64,000 bases of DNA from Typhlomys cinereus (taxonomy: Eukaryota > Chordata > Mammalia > Rodentia > Platacanthomyidae): NCBI GenBank assembly GCA_023101885.1, contig JALPQD010000246.1:558001-622000 (forward strand). The letters are read 5' to 3'. This document shows positions 33,711-46,129 of the stretch, piece after piece; the stretch's first letter is position 1; the number at the start of each line of letters is the position of its first letter. The position numbers and the translations under genes were made by a program. The notes beneath the pieces are model-generated. The model worked only from the letters and a program-made list of their open reading frames with translations. It had not been told where the DNA came from and searched no databases.

Positions 33711-34794
33711 TACCAAACCCACCCAGCCCATCTTGAGACACTCATAGGTAAATCTATGTATTACCTACAGTAATTGCAAGGATTATGAACAGGAGGGATG
33801 GCTTTAGAGGGCCACACCAGAAACAAGGAGAGAAGTGACCATGTTACAGTAGAGAAAATAGGCCTCCATCAAGGTCTGCAAGAAAGTAATGTGACACCTA
33901 GTTAACTTCACAGACATTTGTTCCTGATCATTTACAACTAAGGGGGTATGATCTCACCAGAAGGGGAGGGCATATAGTCTGGCAGATTAAAAAGTAACCA
34001 TTTTGCAAATGGGTGATTGACCCTCCCATTGCCAAATGCCATATGACCCTGCGATTCCACTTTTGGGTATAAGTATTACATCTACCCTTGAATGTGCTCT
34101 TATAATAAGACTCCAGTTTAACCGCTTTCTGTCTCTGGCCAGGGGGTGACATACAGTGCCCATCACGATGGAGTGAAGGGCATTGCAGGAGCAACAAAAC
34201 TGCAATAGAAAATCAACAAACCACTATCCAGAACTTCAGAGACTCTATATCAACCACCTAGAACTAGGCCAGCCTAATATCTCCCCATCCTGAAGCTCGG
34301 GGACATTTGCGGAAGAGAGGGTGGTAAGAGTGTAAGAGCAAAAGGATGGGAGGAGCAATGATTTGAAGATTCTCCACACTAGTTAGGGCTGAAGCAATCA
34401 TAATAGGACTTTGCATGCCCTGCGTAATGTCCAACACACTATTGACCTCACAAAGTCTAGCATCTGCTAAAGGCACCGAGATCCTTGGAGACAAGGGATT
34501 GACAGCCACAGTAGTGTTCCTGTGCTTAAGGGGAACACAGGAAAGGGTTCAGGGAAATACCACTGGGTCCTTGTATGTCATCGGAGAGGAGGGCCCAGAG
34601 GAGAGTCAGGCAAGCGCAAGAAAGGACTCTGGGAATTGGGGCAGGAGGCACGGGGGGACGGGGCGGGAGGTGTGAGGGGAGGGGGAGCAGGTGGCTCGGG
34701 GGGGGGGGGAGGAGGGAGGGAGGGAGCTGGTGTACCTATTAAGTTTGTATGAGCTGAAATAATAATAAAAATGTATTACAAAAAATAAATAAAT
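33711..34794 (+). other. L1-F 3' UTR (group B) with ORF2-derived 31-bp segment
   Basis: 34040-34070 is identical to 33392-33422 in the end of ORF2. L1-C carries the same segment; L1-A, L1-D and L1-E do not. A G-rich tract follows at 34640-34732, then ggtgtacctattaagtttg and the A-rich end. Confidence 0.9.
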
Positions 34795-34808
34795 AAAAAG
34801 ATTTTTAG

Positions 34809-35498
34809 TACTTTTGTCATGCAAATTTTTATTCTGATTGTGTATTTGACTTCCTCGAAATATAAAGGAAAAGATATAACTGCACTTTTTCCTGGTATTT
34901 ATTTCACATTTCACGGTATCTCCTCAGATCAGCATTGGTGTTTGTTTCGTTAGGTATCACAACTGCTACAATAAAAGGAACCCATGAAATTGCATTTATT
35001 TGCCCATATGTCCTTTGTGTTCCCTAAGTTTTGTCACTTCATGACATTCATTTGTGTCCATAATCAATATCTTGGGGTGCAGAAATTTATGTGGGCTTCC
35101 ACCATATATAGTATCTGGTATGCTCCATTTAATCTCTTCCCTTGCAGGGTGGGAGGATCACTAACTGACTTCTCATTGATTTGATATAGTGAAGCTGGTT
35201 GGTTGTCACTATTTTGATTAATTTGATTAGAAGATAGTAAGCTCTATATGAAGAAAATCATAGGTTGAAGAACTATAGGAATCTTTTAGAAACTCACAAC
35301 AGCCATGAAAATATCAGGACCCACAGTCATGCTACCACAAGAAACTGAACTCTATCAACAACTACATAAGTGTGAAAGAATGAATCAGTTTTAGTAGGAA
35401 ACCCCACACAGCCCACAAATTACTTACATATTCTGGGATCTGAGTATAGTCATTGATTTAATTCTATTGGACTCCATACCTCCTAAGTCCTGAAACAG

Positions 35499-35539
<41 letters not shown>

Positions 35540-37915
35540 GTTTTAAAAATATTTTAGTTATTATATCTTGTAAATTCATATATAATTCAAACAGTTGTGT
35601 ATGGTTTATATGGCATATGTGTGTGTCTGTGCAGGTGTGTGTGTTTATATATGTTTGTGTATGTGTGTCTGTGCATGTGTGTGTGTTTGTACACGTGTGT
35701 GTGCAAATGCCATAGTGTGTGTGGAGACAGGAGTACAGCTTTGTGGAGTAGTTTCTCTACATTAACCTTTTAGGGGTTGCTGGGATCTACTTCACATCAC
35801 CAAGCTTGAACAATAAGGTCTTTTACTTGCTGTATCCTCAGATCTTTGCTGTATCCTTGTGTTTATTCTCATATGTGTATGTGTGAAATTTCTAAACATT
35901 TCAATAGCTTTCCTTTTTGACAATAAAGCTGCTATAATTATATTTCACTAATATGGGTGAAAGCATCCCTTACAACTAAGCTTCTTCCTGTACTATATTT
36001 ACATTTCTTTTCTCCTCCAATCTCTTGCTTTCTAATGATTTCAATTATTCATGTGGTTATTATTGATTTCCACAAACTTCTGGGTTGCACATGTAATCCT
36101 TCCCTCGGTCTATTTGAACACCAATGGCATAGAGATTCTCTGCAAACCTCTTCTCTAATCTTCAGAGTACACAAATTCCATGTGCTGAAAACAAAAATTA
36201 TGTTAATACTTCCTTCTTGCACCAACCCAATATGTCTACACCTGTTTTCCATGGTGTGTTTTTTTTTTGTTTATTTTGTGTCTTATATTTTTTCCTTCAC
36301 TCATTTTGGTGAAAGGCATCTTGAAATCATACAATGATTTGATGATACCAGGAAATAATACAATGGAGATACATTTTGAGGTGTAGCTCTAATAATTTCA
36401 GATAAACGTGTGACAGTACCTGGAGTCTCTCAGATTAACTTTCTGGAGAACGAAGTTCTGCCTTCTCCATGAGACCCTGCAGGTAACCCTCCATAGGAAC
36501 AGACTGTGACTCTACATTCCTCCATCCTATTTATTCACCTTCAAGGTTTCCTCTGGATACATACTCCTGGAACTTCCCCAAATCTGTTATTCAAATGGGC
36601 TATTTCTGAAGGATTTTGTCCTTATATATTACTTTCTTTGGAACTCTGGGTTTACTCTGCATGTAGGCATGTTTTACTCTCTAATGTATGTGGGCAATCT
36701 TTTATTGTCTCTGATGTTTCTTCCTCTCGTCTGTGTCTTAATGATATCAATTTAGTTAGGTTTCAGATATTAATAGTTATTTATGTAGCTGATCTTTTTT
36801 TGTTTTTTCTTTTCCTTGTTTATGTATAAATAAAGTGAATTTCTGTCTATGCCCCCTTTCTTTCCCTTCCCACCCCTTCTTCTCCTGACCTCACCTTCCT
36901 TTACCCATCTTCCCTTATGTCTCTCTACAGGTGTGGACTATGGGGCTCCCTTTGAGATGCTTATAGCAATAAGGCCTTTCAGTGGTTAAGCCAACAGGTG
37001 GAGAATTTGGCCCATTGTTAATACTACATTCATATTGACAACGAACTATCTTAAAAGTATTTAATTATTCTTCTAACCACTAGGCACTAGGTAATAAACT
37101 GTTTTCAGATTTGCATTCCTTATTTAAATGATATTGGTGAATACGCATAAGACACGCTTCATAAGGTACCCATGACACATGCCTAATATTCTTGTAAATC
37201 TAAAGTCAGCTTTCTAACTATGTGAGATATCTCTGTGGGTAAATTGCAGCTGATGTATGTCTCTGGTTTTTAAAGGTTTGTTGGAATCAGCTTTCCCATT
37301 CATCACCGAATTAACAGGAAGACTCACGGTACCTCACCTGACTGCTCAGTGCACAGGTTATGGGCCCATCCTTCATTCAAGCTTCACTTTAATAGAATTT
37401 CACTTGCTCCCTAGCTTGAGGTTTCAAAAGTCTTTGAATTCACAATAACTCAGTGGTTGATGATGCCAGCTACCTTTTATTGCACTATTCAGAATAAAAT
37501 ATTACTACAAGAGCAGCTTTATTAATACAAAGCACATTACCTAAAGCTGAGGTAATTTGGGCTCTGGAGTTCTTCATCATCTTTACAAGCTACCGTTGCA
37601 TTCACTGAAATAACACATTAAATTCTCATGGTCTTAAGCACCAGGCTTAATTGAAACCCATGGCAGTGATAGGCACGTAAGGGGCCTGAATAATAAATGG
37701 CAGATGATCACAGTGCAGGAATAGGTGTGGAGGACAAGTATGTAGAGTTCAGGGCAGGAACCTGGGCCTTTCATTTGACTCAAAATGTTGGATTTAGTTT
37801 CTAGCATTCAACTATGGATTAATAGTGGGGATGCCTGACTTAAATTCTAAATTGCCATCAAAGCATTTTAATTATGCATCAAAGAAATGCGTTGGTAAGC
37901 TAAAACACATATCCT
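34809..37915. other. Unassigned DNA with TG-rich tracts
   Basis: No gene recognised. (TG)n at 35501-35536 and a looser TG/GTGT-rich tract at 35615-35710. A C/T-rich stretch at about 36850-36930 could be the complement of an old L1 polypurine tract, but I found no further match. Frames at 35957-36337 and 36506-36829 have no recognisable motif. Confidence 0.45.
35501..35536 (+). repeat. (TG)n microsatellite
   Basis: Uninterrupted TG dinucleotides. Confidence 0.95.
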
Positions 37916-37976
37916 TATTTATTACTTTTTTATTATTGTTATTATTTATTCAATTGTGCCTGTATGCCTGTATGTA

Positions 37977-38019
<43 letters not shown>

Positions 38020-38252
38020 ATGTATGAGTGTGTATAGAACCACGGACGAATTCGGGAACCACCATGGACGCCTCCACCTCCTTGTTTGCTCTGTCCCAGG
38101 ATTCACAGGCTCTGCCCTACAGGACCAGAAACGCAGGCTGCTCCAGCTTCCGCCTGGCGTCTATACGTGGGGTCTAGGATCCGAATTCAGGACCTTCTGC
38201 CTGCAAGGCAGAGGCTTAACCCCTGAGCCACCTCTCCAGCCCCCTCTTATTT
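37914..38252 (-). mobile_element. Young B2-related SINE (CpG-rich)
   Basis: Minus orientation with head GGGGCTGGAGAGGTGGCTC at 38244, closely matching the young copy at 10456 and retaining CpGs (cgtctatacgtgg, gaattcggg). The tail is a TG run at 37980-38018. A short possible duplication CTTATTT flanks it (37914-37920, 38246-38252). Confidence 0.9.
37978..38019 (+). repeat. (TG)n microsatellite in SINE tail
   Basis: TG dinucleotides after a TGTATGTA stretch. Confidence 0.93.
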
Positions 38253-40779
38253 CTATCTCTATTATTAATTCTGATTGAAAATCCATGGCCATAGAGATCA
38301 TATTCACAGAGCAGCATGGAGATGTGGCAGATGCAATTGCCAAGCTTAGTATCTTGTGGATCAGTTCTGAGAGGAAACAGGAAGCAAAAAACAAGGACTA
38401 CAGAAGCCCTGTGAGTCTTTGGACCGGGAGTTGTTGGCAAACATACCCTTTTCCTGCAAGTTTACTTGGATGATTCTGAGTCTCAATAAGAAGCCTAAGG
38501 CCACATTCCCCTCAACACCCAATTGCTGCTGAAATTACTATGGTTTCCAAGCATTATGAACAATTGGACTGATTGGTACAACTATCTACCTCTTTATTTT
38601 TCCTATTTTATTCTTCTTTGGTGGGGACTTACTTTGCTGTTTTCCCCCCCCAAAACCTGCCTAGATGACTGATTTGTTATGCAATTATAACCTGTCTTGT
38701 TGGAGAATTTCATTTGTTTTTTTCAAATAACATTTTTTATCATTCACTTGTGACATTTTGTGATTAACATTCTGATTTATTTTTCATCAGACCACCTTAA
38801 TTCCAATGAGTGAATTAAAAAATGTACATGTATGAATTAAATAGATATAGTGTATATCTATATGCACAGTAAAGTTTTAGTTTTAATGGTATCTTAATTT
38901 CAGAATGTATAGTCGGAACAGTTATATTCATATAAAATTGCTTAAGATATTTTATACTGAATATACAGCCTATTTTAGGAAATATATTTTGTGTACCTGA
39001 AGAGAACATGAATTCTTATTTATTTTTTCCATGTCCTTCATTACTTTGCTTGAATATCTTATTTTGATATCTGTTCTTAATAATTAACATCCCCCATACA
39101 TAATAGCAGGCTAGAAAAAATAATGAACATTTAGAGATTCATGTTTCCAGTGGACAAAACCTCTCATCACATGGTGATAGTTTTAATGGATATTCCTGCT
39201 TTATACTTTCAAACATAGCTAGGCAAATATTAGTGTGATTATGCCATATAAGCTCCCTATTTTCCTCATTTGACTTTAAGTCCTAAATTATTTTTATTTC
39301 AGATTTGGATTCTTTGCATTACTTCCTGTCAATCTGATCTAACACTTTTGGTCTTTTATTTACATTATATATTTCATTTACATGTACTGTAATCACTGAC
39401 AAATCTGCAACAATGTTATCACCTATTTATCATTTATTTATTATGAGTATACATTAGCTACATGCATTGTTAATATTTATCTATTAATGCATGTGTTTAT
39501 ATAGTTACTGTATATATGGTAATATTTCAACTATCTTCAAATTCATCAGAAATCATTTCCTTTAAATTAAGCATCTAGCTTTATTTTTCCTCTCTTTGTG
39601 TTCAATGTTTATCTATGCGATAAGCACTCATTATAAGAAGAAATTGTTGTTGATTTAAATTTTAGTGTGAGAACTTTGTGTAGAAGACTTTAAAAAGCAA
39701 ATAAAAAAATACATAGAATCTTAAATTGAACACACTGTGCACTTTGGAACTGAGGTGTTTACTGACTTTTCTCTTTACTGTGTGGCTTCAACTGAAACAT
39801 AAAAATAAAGCTTTTAATTCATGTTCCTATTAAAAGAGCAATACTCAGAGACTCATTATTTGCTATTTGCTCCCACTTGATTTTTATCCATTTCTTTATT
39901 GCAATTTAAAACACGTAAAACAGAAAATTGAAGGTTTGGCATAATATACTTGATTTGAAAATTACTTTTATCAAAAGAAAACAAACTGAATCTATTAAAA
40001 TATATGTATGCTTTAAAGATTACTTTCTAATTCTACTTGCTGTAGGACAAATTACAATGATAGAAGAGAGTTTTCACTTTAGAAAATGAGAAGCATTTAA
40101 TAGTCCAATGTGGTGGAGCATACCAATAATAACAGCAGTCAGGATGGGGAGATGAAGGACTGTGGGCAGAGCGCAGAAAGTACTATTTGGTGTGTTTCAG
40201 GCCACCCTGAACCATGTCCTATTCAAATTTTGGCCTATAGTACATGAGCCTTTCATCCAGAGTAACTTTTTCTCCTACCTAAAATTATGCTTTTTTGCAA
40301 ACTGAAGAGTTGTAATTATTCTGAATGTTAACCACCAGGGGTTAAAATGCAAATAATTATGCAAATGCAACATAATCAACCAAAAGATGCTGGTAGATAC
40401 AATCAAAGTGCAGAATACTTCTTAGGTTAATTCATAAAATAAAAACATACATATGGTTACTTGTGAATATATTCATATTTATATATACACATGCAGCTCT
40501 CTGAATGGTGAAGAATAAACATATGTATTTGTTAAATATTCATAATAGCACAAACTTCTTTCCAAATAAAGACATGCATTTCAGGATAAAGCCACATAAA
40601 ACAAAGTATGAATATTATCATGTACTTATAATCATGTATATTTATGCAGATGCCTTCTTAATGGTAAAGAATATAGTATATACATTATGATTCATATTTG
40701 CTAAGTGTTCATAAGATACAATTCTTCCCAAATAGTTAAAGGTATTTGTTGGCACAAATCACAAACCAAATTGCTAGGG
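38253..40779. other. Unassigned AT-rich DNA
   Basis: No gene recognised. About 40105-40165 weakly resembles a 7SL-type SINE head (ccaatgtggtggagcatacc). 39595-39697 is one copy of a 103-bp duplicated segment. Confidence 0.45.
39595..39697 (+). repeat. 103-bp duplicated segment, copy 1
   Basis: Starts tttgtgttcaatg and ends taaaaag. It aligns without gaps to 41063-41165 at roughly 89 percent identity by eye. Confidence 0.9.
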
Positions 40780-41330
40780 ACTGGGGAGGTAGCTCAACTG
40801 TTGTGAGCCTTAATCTTGGGTGTGAACTTGACCACACCTGGCATTAACTAAGATCAGCTGTAAAACTACTTATAAAGATTGTCTGGATCAATACATTTAT
40901 GATACAAAGACAAGCCCTAGATCTGATTGGAACCTCCCAATAGCAGACCAGATAAAAGGGACCATAGAACAAAAGACTTGTAAGTATGAAGACCTTCCTC
41001 AGTTGGAATTTCAGCAAAAACAAAGGTGACTAAACACAATGGCATCTACTTGTAATCCAGTGTTTGTGTTCAATGTCTATCTATACGATAACTACTCATT
41101 ATAAAAAGAAATTGTTGTTGATTTAAATATTAGTGTGAGGATTTTGTGTGGAAGATTTTAAAAAGATGCTTGGGGCATGCTGACCAGACAGCCTAGCCTA
41201 CCTAGTGAGACAGTTCCTGATCAGTGAAAATGCACCTCATAAAGGAGAAAGGAGCATTGGAGAAACAATGATCAAGATTTTCCTTTGGCCTCTGATACAT
41301 GCACATCACACATACATGCATACTAATGTT
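40780..41330 (+). mobile_element. Mosaic: B3-like SINE interrupted by LTR-like DNA and the 103-bp segment
   Basis: SINE head 'actggggaggtagctcaactg' (about 40780-40801), a middle 'gcatctacttgtaatccagtg' (41043-41063) and a 3' half 'agacagcctagcctacctagtgag' with 'ttggcctctgatacatgcacatc' (41166-41330). 40802-41025 starts like an ERVL LTR (tgtgagccttaatcttgggtgtgaacttga). The order of insertions is inferred. Confidence 0.45.
41063..41165 (+). repeat. 103-bp duplicated segment, copy 2, within SINE
   Basis: Gapless match to 39595-39697 and placed between two parts of a B3-like SINE. No clear target duplication or A-tail. Confidence 0.88.
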
Positions 41331-42126
41331 CCACTAAGTACATGATCGCTAAGAAAACCTCAAGTATAGCTTTATATCAATTAACAAAGAGATGGAAATG
41401 AAGTAGAAATTATAAATGTATATACTCATATATCTTGATGAGTGTTCATTTGCACATGCATGCATGTATGCATGTAATTAATGATTAAGCTCTGTACATA
41501 TGCAGCTAATTCAGTTTAACAAGGATGTCAGGCTGTGGTCTCCTTAGCTGGAGCTAATGCCTTCAAATTTCATGTGAAATTTATCCATATTATACTATGA
41601 TTCCTATAGGTATTTATCTTTTCAAAGTTAGCCATATACATTTAGGTGCTGTCAAAAGCACAGCATTAGTACATTGAACTGCCAATGGGCTGTCAACATG
41701 GCACATAGAAGAAGAAAATTCTGTTTAGTGAGGGGGACAGGGAGTGGTCTTGTCTTTCCTCATGAATTCCAACTGCTCTTTGCCTTACATTCTAAAACTG
41801 ATATCTGTATAGCACTGGGAGAGAAAATATGGCAGGAAGCAAGTGAAAACCATGCAGGAATACAGACTGAGGCACACACGGCAATGATTCAGAAGTTGCT
41901 TCGTTTCTTCTCTAGTCTCTCTTGTGGTGGGATCCCATTCCACATTCCTTCCCCTTTAACTGTCATCTTGCTGAAGAGACAATGTGGAGTCTTTGTTTGA
42001 CTTTTGCCCTCATGACTTTCGGGAGTTTATGTCTTCTTGCTGTGAATCTTTGATCAAATCTATAATTTCCAAATATACATCTGTCAACTGTGGCTTGACT
42101 TTTTTCCTCTCTTACAGGTGTCTTTG
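41331..42126. other. Unassigned DNA
   Basis: Nothing recognised apart from a small GCATGCATG-rich patch near 41455-41475. Confidence 0.5.
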
Positions 42127-42140
42127 ACAAAGCACAGTTT

Positions 42141-42932
42141 TGGCTCCCAGTCCTCCATCCCAGGTGAGTTCGCCCAGCCCCTCAGGTGGCCCCATGTCCT
42201 AGTAGCACCCAGGCTGCCTCCTGTTTTGCCTGGGCCACACTTGAGGCCCCAGCCCCTTGGTGTCCCCCCCCCCACCTGTCCGCCCGACTGGACAGGACTT
42301 GCTCACATTCTTCCATCCCTGGAGTTTGGGTGGGCCACTAAACCAAGTCCCAGGTCTCAGGTGAAGAATTCTGCCATCAACATCAGACCCTCTGCCTCTC
42401 CGGCCCACTGGAGACCCACGCTGGTGGTCCAGGGAAGACACACTGCTACTCAGAATTCAATAGAGTCCAAAGGAAACTCAAGCAAAACTCTAAGTGACAA
42501 AAGCCATACATCTGAAGCCCTCTACAATCATCCTATCACATGGGAAAGATTCTTCACATCCATTCCAAAGATAAGTAAACCTCCTTTTTTTCACCTTATT
42601 GTTCCTTTCTAGTATTAATTGCTGTAGATCAACTTTTCCATACAGCCACCTCAAAAACATATACAACTCCAGGGAGTACACCACTCACCCTCACATATCA
42701 CCAAGATACTAAATCGTAAAAGTACACTAGCATACTAATATTCACCCCCTGTCTACTTAACCTGACTTAACTGATGTACTAACAGCCTAATAGCCTCATC
42801 TAGGAAATAACAAAAGACAAACATACCCAATCCAAGGCAAGCACTAGTAATAACTGTCCAAGTGTAATAATACCAACTAAATCAGTTCAGTCAAAAACAC
42901 ACAGAAACTGAAAGGTCCTAAAAGACAAAACA
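42141..42932 (+). other. L1-G 5' UTR
   Basis: GC-rich at first (42141-42440) and then A-rich toward ORF1. It lacks the CCTTCCGCAC monomer and probably belongs to an older subfamily. Confidence 0.7.
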
Positions 42933-43978
42933 ACGCCCAAGTCAAAATGCAGATCCCTGAGAAACAAAACCCAAGAAGACCAATCTCCCACCGAAAGAGT
43001 TAACCCCATAATGATGGATTCCAACCAGAACAAATTCATAGACAATAGCTAAGAAACCCAGACCGAAGATAACGACTTTCATAGTATGATCATTACCATG
43101 ATTGGTACTATGAAAGAGGAAATCCGAGAAGAGTTAACCACTTTGAACAGGAACACAACAAGCACTTGGAGGAGTTGAGAAAAAACAGTTCAAGAAACAA
43201 AAATAGGCATAGAGCAGTTAAAACAGTCTCGGGCAGAGTTTAAAACTGAACTAAAAGACGTTATCTTCAAGCCAAAACTCAACAGAGAGTCTTATCAGCA
43301 GAACTAAGGAAGCAGAAAATAGAATTTCAGATCTTGAAGACAAAGTGGGAGAATTAACCAGCTCAATGGAAGAGATTGTTAAAGCCAAAAAGATACTTGA
43401 GAGGAACATTGAAGAGATATAGGACACCCTGAAGAAGTCTAACATGTGCATTCATGGAATACCAGAGCAAGAATCTCAAAATACCACACCTGAGGAAATT
43501 TTTCAAATTATCATAAATGAAACCTTCCCTCAACTAAAGAATGAGAGGGCCATCCAAATACAAGAGGCATTTCACACTCTGAACAGATATGACCAAAATA
43601 GAAACTTGCCACGGCAAATAATAGTCAAAACACTCCACATTCAAGACAAAGAAAAGGTGCTGAGAGCTTCAAGAGAAAAAAAGCAAGTCACTTTTAAAGG
43701 TAAACCTATTAAAATAACAAATGACTTCTCAATGGAAACAGTAAAGCAAGAAGAGCTTGGAGAGACGTACTTCAAGTATTAAATGAGCAAAAATGCCAAC
43801 CCAGACTGATATACCTGGCAAAACTGTCAGGATCCAAGGAGAAAGAAAAGTTTTACAGGACAAAGACAACTTGAAGGGATACATGTCTACCAAATCAGGC
43901 CTTCAAAAAATGCTAGAAATGATACTCAAACTTGGAGAAAAAAACAAGAATATCCAGGAGGACAGAAAGGAAGTATAA
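42933..43978 (+). pseudogene. L1-G ORF1 pseudogene
   Basis: Alignment by eye to L1-D and L1-F places the start at 42933, where ATG has become ACG. Further damage includes a TAG near 43050 and frameshifts in the coiled-coil part. The 3' two-thirds keep HGIPEQESQNTTPEE (in 43444-43782) and the C-terminal domain to TAA at 43976-43978. It encodes no intact ORF1p now. More diverged than the other ORF1 copies. Confidence 0.88.
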
Positions 43979-44259
43979 TACCACCAAAACATAAATGTCA
44001 AACAATACGCTTACAAAATCCACTAAACATAAAAAATGTCCAGAATTAAAAAAAAACAAAAAACAAAGCACAGTTTCCAGTTTCATTAAACGTGAATCTG
44101 TCATGTATTTTCTTTGAGAATTTGCACTTTGGGTGCTATGTTTGAATACTCTTGTCTAACCGAAGGTCATAGAGAATTTTTCCTCCTTTTCTTCTTAATG
44201 TCTTACAAGTTACATTTTGACATAGGTTTCTGTCCTAGTTTGAGTTTAAGTTTCTTCTT

Positions 44260-45020
44260 CCTTATCCTTTAAATTATTTTATTTTTACAAGCATACTGAG
44301 ACTCATCCTTGCTTTCCTCCCTCCTTCCCACCCCTCCCCCTTTCTCTTCCTTCTTCAATCCATCCACTCCCTCCCACCCTGCAGGCTGTCCACTTTCATG
44401 AAACCCAGGGCTCCCTGTTGTCTGTCTACTCTTTTTTTTGAAAATTTTTCTACTTTGACAAGTATATTGAGCACTTAGCCCTGCTTCCCTCCATCGTCTC
44501 TCCCTCCCATCCCTCCATCAATCCCACCCTCCTGCTTATCTGTTTCTATGGATACCAGGGTTGCCCCTGGCCCATCTACTCTGTGGGGTTAAGGCCTCTG
44601 AGTCATACCATGTTGTCTCTCCTCAGGCCAGCCACTGATAGGGACATTTCCCTTCACTCATCCAGCTCCAGTCCCCAAGGTTTCCACTATATGTTCTTAT
44701 CTCTTTTGAGTTCCTTGATATTCTATGGGATTGTGTTGGTATGTCAGTTATTATGCAGGTATATGTAAGTCTCACTGCAGTAAGTTCCTAGATGTAGCAG
44801 TCCTGTCTTGAGTGGAATGTCTTGTCCATCTTTAGGTTCTAACATTTTCACATCCTCCTCTCCTGTGAGGTTTCCAAACCTTCAGGATGGGAAGACCAAG
44901 ATGACATCCTTTCTTAAAGCTGAATGGTTTGCACCAAGGTTCCTTGGGGCAGTTGTACATATGGGCCTTCATTGAACCAGAGGCATTTCTTGAGGACGGC
45001 TTTGTATTCTGCTAACAGTG
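44260..45020 (-). mobile_element. Old L1 3' UTR remnant(s)
   Basis: Two C/T-rich blocks (44310-44385 and 44480-44545), each preceded by T-rich sequence with 'acaagcatactgag' or 'acaagtatattgag', look like complements of L1 ends, possibly two copies or a duplication. The rest parallels the antisense 3' UTR at 13560-14000 ('gcagtcctgtcttga'). Confidence 0.5.
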
Positions 45021-45424
45021 ACTAACTGTATTTGTGGCTTTAGATGCTAGGAGTGTTACCTGCTTTAATGTCGCATAGGCATAATTCATTCACAACAGAT
45101 TAGAATGCATTGAGCTGTGTGCAAAATTAATTTGGCAGTAACTCAACATTTTTATCCTCACATGTACATTATTTCACTCACTAATCTCTGAAAGAAATCC
45201 TTCAGGAATTTTGCCTATGAATTTATTTTGAATGAGGTGAAGTAAATTGACATCTTAACATTAATTGTTCCATCTCTTATCTGGACTCTGTCTTGCTTGT
45301 TTAGTGATTCTTTTATTTCATTCTAAGCTTTCAAATATTTTTCCTTCCATATTTGCATGCAATAAACTAGTAAACTGCAAGTGCATTAATTTTTATTAAG
45401 TTCAATACACATTTTTGTAAGAAG

Positions 45425-45510
45425 AAATGCACAGATCTCACACACACATATGCACACGCACACACGCACATGCATGCACATGCACGCACACGCACACATA
45501 CACATATATA
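45425..45510 (+). repeat. CA/CG-rich simple repeat
   Basis: Imperfect CACA, GCACACG and TGCATGCACA units. Confidence 0.85.
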
Positions 45511-45529
45511 TGTTTCTTCCAGGCAATTT

Positions 45530-45945
45530 TTAAAATTTTTTTATTTTGAATTTTGCATCTGTGCAAAATGGGGGTAAGAATGTATATGATAGTATGAATG
45601 CATGTTCACATATGTGTATGTGAGTGTATGTACGTCTGTGTACAACAATTTGAATGCGAACATGGAGACCTGAGATTGACATGTGTCTTCCTCTCTTATT
45701 TCTGTCTTTGTTGTCTGACATAGGGTATCTTACTGGCCCTGGAGCTTGCCAGTACGCTAGTCTAGTTAACTAGCTTGTCTTTTCGAAAACCAGGATCCCC
45801 GTGTGTGTTTTGAGAATAGGGATATAGATTCATCTTCATGTCTACCAAACATTTAAGTGCACACATCATATCCAGACTCAGACGATTATTCTTACACGTC
45901 CAGTGAATTATCCAATGAGACATCTCCAACCCTTTCAGCAATATT
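45530..45945 (-). mobile_element. B3-like SINE, diverged
   Basis: Minus orientation: 'gggtatcttactggccctggagcttgcc' and 'ctagtctagttaactagct' parallel the B3 body, and the right end 'gagacatctccaaccc' parallels a tRNA-like head. Confidence 0.5.
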
Positions 45946-46129
45946 AAAAAAAAGTCTGTAGAATAAACACAACCAGAATGATAGTGAGTGATAAAAACTG
46001 ACAGGCCTGGCTCAGTGTTCTAGAACATTCTTGCATCCATTTCTGTGTGTTTTCACTTACTTCTGTTGTCAACTACTTCTGTAGACATCCATAACCTCAA
46101 TTATAATAAAGATTCTAGCCTTTTTGAAA

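Larger units (their letters stand above)
28187..34808 (+). mobile_element. L1-F: full-length L1 with perfect 14-bp TSD
   Basis: Element 28201-34794 between AAAAAGATTTTTAG at 28187-28200 and 34795-34808. It has a monomeric 5' UTR, ORF1 with two stops, ORF2 with many lesions and a U1 insertion, a group-B 3' UTR, a polypurine tract and an A-tail (aataaataaataaaaag). The 5' end coincides with the start of a monomer unit, so this is a full-length rather than truncated insertion. Confidence 0.96.
42127..44076 (+). mobile_element. L1-G: ORF1-only L1 with perfect 14-bp TSD
   Basis: 42141-44062 is flanked by ACAAAGCACAGTTT (42127-42140 and 44063-44076). It contains an approximately 790-bp 5' UTR unlike the monomeric one of L1-F, then ORF1, the inter-ORF spacer and only the first codons of ORF2 (ATGTCCAGAATT at 44036), followed directly by an A-run. 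It is therefore a complete insertion of a short, ORF1-only transcript, comparable in structure to half-LINEs (HAL1). Confidence 0.92.

Noticed and set aside
36506..36829. 107-codon open frame with a hydrophobic end
   Set aside because: Low-complexity T-rich sequence gives Phe/Leu runs; no family motif.
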